15,153 bases of DNA from Limnohabitans sp. GTDB lineage: Bacteria; Pseudomonadota; Gammaproteobacteria; Burkholderiales; Burkholderiaceae_C. The stretch's first letter is position 1. Every line of letters begins with the position of its first letter. The stretch lies in assembly GCA_018883305.1 (NCBI GenBank), contig VEQI01000036.1:1-15153 (forward strand), in the 5' to 3' direction. Shown here piece by piece: positions 13,094 to 15,153 of this stretch. Made by a program: the position numbers and the translations under genes. Under the pieces are notes generated by a model. It saw only the letters and a program-made list of their open reading frames with translations, was not told where the DNA came from and did not search any database.

Positions 13094-15153
13094 ATGGACA
13101 CACGCACTTTTCAATCCCCTGAAGCCAGCCCCACCGACAACGCCGCCCCCCAAGCGTCGACGCGCGCCAGCGCACCAGAGCGCGACCCGCTGCTGGTCTG
13201 TCTGGCCTTGGCAGCCAAACGGATCGACCGGGCCGTTCATCTGTCAGCCCTGCGCACGGGCTTCGCGGTGGATGCGCAAGGCCGCATTCCAACCAGTGCC
13301 TACCCCGACCTGGCCCAACTGCACGGCATGATTGCCGTCTGGTCACGCACAGCATTGACACAACTGCCGGCTTACGCGCTGCCGGTCATCGTGCCCCTGG
13401 TGGATGGACGCGCCGCCGTGCTGGTGTCGGTCAACGGCGACGACGCCAGAGTGCTGATGGCAGAAACAGGAAACACCGACATCGCCATGTCCCTGGACGA
13501 GCTTACGCGTCTGGGCACCGGCGAAATTCTGGTGATCAAACCTGCCGCGCAACAATCCGCTCAGCAACTGGTGCCCTTCAAGGGGGAGGCGCTGGCCTGG
13601 TTCTGGAATACCGTGTGGCGCCACAAGGGCTTTTACATCGAGTCCATGCTGGCCGCCGTGGTGGCCAATGTGCTCACACTGGCCGCGGTATTTTTTGCCA
13701 TGAACGTGTATGACCGCGTGGTCCCCACGCAGGCTTACACCTCCTTGTGGACCCTGGCGATTGGCACCACGGTGGCCATCTTGCTGGAGTTTGGCATGCG
13801 TTGGCTCAAGGCGCGACTGGTCGACCTGGCCGGCCGCAAGGCCGATCTGAGCCTGAACGCCATGCTGCTGCGCGAGATCATGGCCATCCGGCTGGAACAC
13901 CGACCGCAATCCATCGGCATTTTTGCCAGCTCCATGCGCGACTTTGAATCGCTGCGGGACTTCATGTCCTCTGCGTCCATGGTGATGGTGGTGGACATGC
14001 CCTTCATCGTCCTGTTCATCGTGCTCATCGCCATCATTGGCGGTCCTATCGCCTGGATTGCAGCAGCGGCTGTGCCCCTTCTGGTCATCGTGGGCCTGTG
14101 GGCGCAACGCCCCTTGATGCGAGCCATGCGAGAGAACATGAAAGAAAGTGGCGACAAGCAAAGCGTGCTGGTGGAGGCCTTGCTCAACCTGGAAGCACTC
14201 AAGGCCCACAATGCCGAAAGCTATCTGCAACGGCGCTGGGAGAACGCCAATCTGGCAGCCACCGATTCCTACAAAAAAATCCGCGCCCTCTCCAATCTGA
14301 TGCTAGGGCTGACAGCCTCCCTGCAGCAACTCGTGACGGTGGGCATGGTTGTGTTTGGCGTGTACCTGATCGGCGACAACGCGCTCACCCTCGGTGGTCT
14401 GATTGCGTCGGTCATCCTGGCAGGGCGTGCCATCTCGCCGTTGGGCAGCATCATGTCCCTGGCTGCGCGCTACCAACAGGCCCGCAGCTCACTGGACACG
14501 CTGGATGCCCTGATGAAGCGGCCGCGCGATCGCAATGGCTCACGGCGCTATGTGGTGCCCGACAACATCGCAGGTGACTTGCGTGCCGAAGCGCTGGAAT
14601 TTTCTTATCCGGGTGAGCACTCCACGCCAGTCATCCGGAACGTGTCCCTCCAGCTGTCGGCCGGCGAACACCTGGCCTTGCTGGGGCGCATTGGCAGCGG
14701 CAAAAGCACCCTCCTGCGCCTGCTTGCGGGCTTGTACCTGCCACAAGGGGGTCGCATCTCCGTTGATGGTGTCGATCTGCAACAGATCGAGCCCGCCGAA
14801 CTGCGCAGTCGGCTGGGCTACGTCGGCCAGGAAGCACAACTTTTTCTGGGCACCTTGCGCGACAACCTGGTGCTATCGGACAGTTGGATCAGCGATGCGC
14901 GGGTGATTGAAGTGCTGCAACAACTGGACCTCTACACGATGGTGGCCAACCATCCCCGGGGACTGGACATGCCACTGACTGAGGCGGGCGGCGGCTTGTC
15001 CGGCGGGCAGCGCCAGTTGTTGGCCATTGCGCGCATGATGCTGCGCGATCCGGCACTGGTGTTTCTGGACGAACCCACCTCCATGATGGACCAGACCACC
15101 GAGGCCAAAGTCATCGATGTCCTAGGGCATTGGCTCCAGGGACGGACCCTGGT
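13094..15153 (+). CDS. LapB-type type I secretion ABC transporter (3'-truncated by window edge)
   Basis: About 686 codons are present of a ~720-residue family. Residues ~28-150 form a degenerate C39-peptidase-like domain (DPLLVCLALA ... EILVIKP). The catalytic Cys position is Pro by alignment with C39 peptidases, and no catalytic His is evident, so no leader cleavage is expected. Residues ~180-460 contain transmembrane segments (for example ~184-204, 217-235, 298-335, 403-428). The ATPase domain follows: Walker A GRIGSGKS (531-538), Q-loop Gln579, signature LSGGQ (635-639) and Walker B LVFLDE (655-660). The H-loop lies beyond the window. It would power export of an unfolded substrate with an inner-membrane adaptor and the TolC-like partner. 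The ATG at 13094 follows the channel stop by 3 nt, with GGAG (13084-13087) inside the preceding gene, so the two are an operon. Confidence 0.93.
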   Translation, partial: MDTRTFQSPEASPTDNAAPQASTRASAPERDPLLVCLALAAKRIDRAVHLSALRTGFAVDAQGRIPTSAYPDLAQLHGMIAVWSRTALTQLPAYALPVIVPLVDGRAAVLVSVNGDDARVLMAETGNTDIAMSLDELTRLGTGEILVIKPAAQQSAQQLVPFKGEALAWFWNTVWRHKGFYIESMLAAVVANVLTLAAVFFAMNVYDRVVPTQAYTSLWTLAIGTTVAILLEFGMRWLKARLVDLAGRKADLSLNAMLLREIMAIRLEHRPQSIGIFASSMRDFESLRDFMSSASMVMVVDMPFIVLFIVLIAIIGGPIAWIAAAAVPLLVIVGLWAQRPLMRAMRENMKESGDKQSVLVEALLNLEALKAHNAESYLQRRWENANLAATDSYKKIRALSNLMLGLTASLQQLVTVGMVVFGVYLIGDNALTLGGLIASVILAGRAISPLGSIMSLAARYQQARSSLDTLDALMKRPRDRNGSRRYVVPDNIAGDLRAEALEFSYPGEHSTPVIRNVSLQLSAGEHLALLGRIGSGKSTLLRLLAGLYLPQGGRISVDGVDLQQIEPAELRSRLGYVGQEAQLFLGTLRDNLVLSDSWISDARVIEVLQQLDLYTMVANHPRGLDMPLTEAGGGLSGGQRQLLAIARMMLRDPALVFLDEPTSMMDQTTEAKVIDVLGHWLQGRTL

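Noticed and set aside
13343..14230. 295-codon antisense open frame rich in His and Gln
   Set aside because: It lies opposite the ABC exporter, whose sense frame carries all expected motifs; the composition is that of a complementary-strand shadow.

Overview
The window looks like a chromosomal segment of a Gram-negative betaproteobacterium, most likely Burkholderiales/Comamonadaceae. This is inferred from the moderately high GC, the gene families (IclR regulator, D-tartrate dehydratase, HMG-CoA-lyase-like enzyme, Lap-type secretion) and the protein styles. No rRNA, tRNA, CRISPR array or insertion sequence was seen.

Positions 1-3771 hold small-molecule catabolism. A 3'-truncated HMG-CoA-lyase-family gene (minus) diverges from an IclR-type regulator (plus) across a short region with a clear inverted repeat lying over a predicted promoter. 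The regulator converges on a very recognisable D(-)-tartrate dehydratase gene (tarD, minus). tarD in turn diverges from a long glutathione-S-transferase-like gene (plus).

Positions 3942-7270 look like one plus-strand transcription unit for alkylation damage. It contains a chimeric Ada-sensor/AraC-HTH/AlkA glycosylase gene, whose stop overlaps the start of an O6-alkylguanine methyltransferase gene (ATGA), followed 21 nt later by a cytochrome P450 gene. The Ada-AlkA start is odd: three tandem GTG codons, no clear ribosome binding site, and an out-of-frame ATG just before a C7 run.

Positions 7271-15153 form a type I secretion locus. A hairpin-rich 207-nt region precedes a 1355-residue, cysteine-free surface or secreted protein with no Sec signal. 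It has a unique N-terminal region, one SdrD_B-like domain, two near-identical 113-residue DUF11-like repeats, five divergent ~115-residue repeats each with an Asp/Gly/Asn-rich loop, and a unique C-terminal region ending in a short aromatic/hydrophobic tail. A strong intrinsic terminator separates it from a TolC-family outer-membrane channel gene and a LapB-type ABC exporter gene that runs off the window. The natural reading is that exporter plus channel (plus an adaptor expected just outside the window) secrete the repeat protein. It has no RTX nonapeptides and no recognised LapA-type retention module, which makes this locus the most interesting part of the window.
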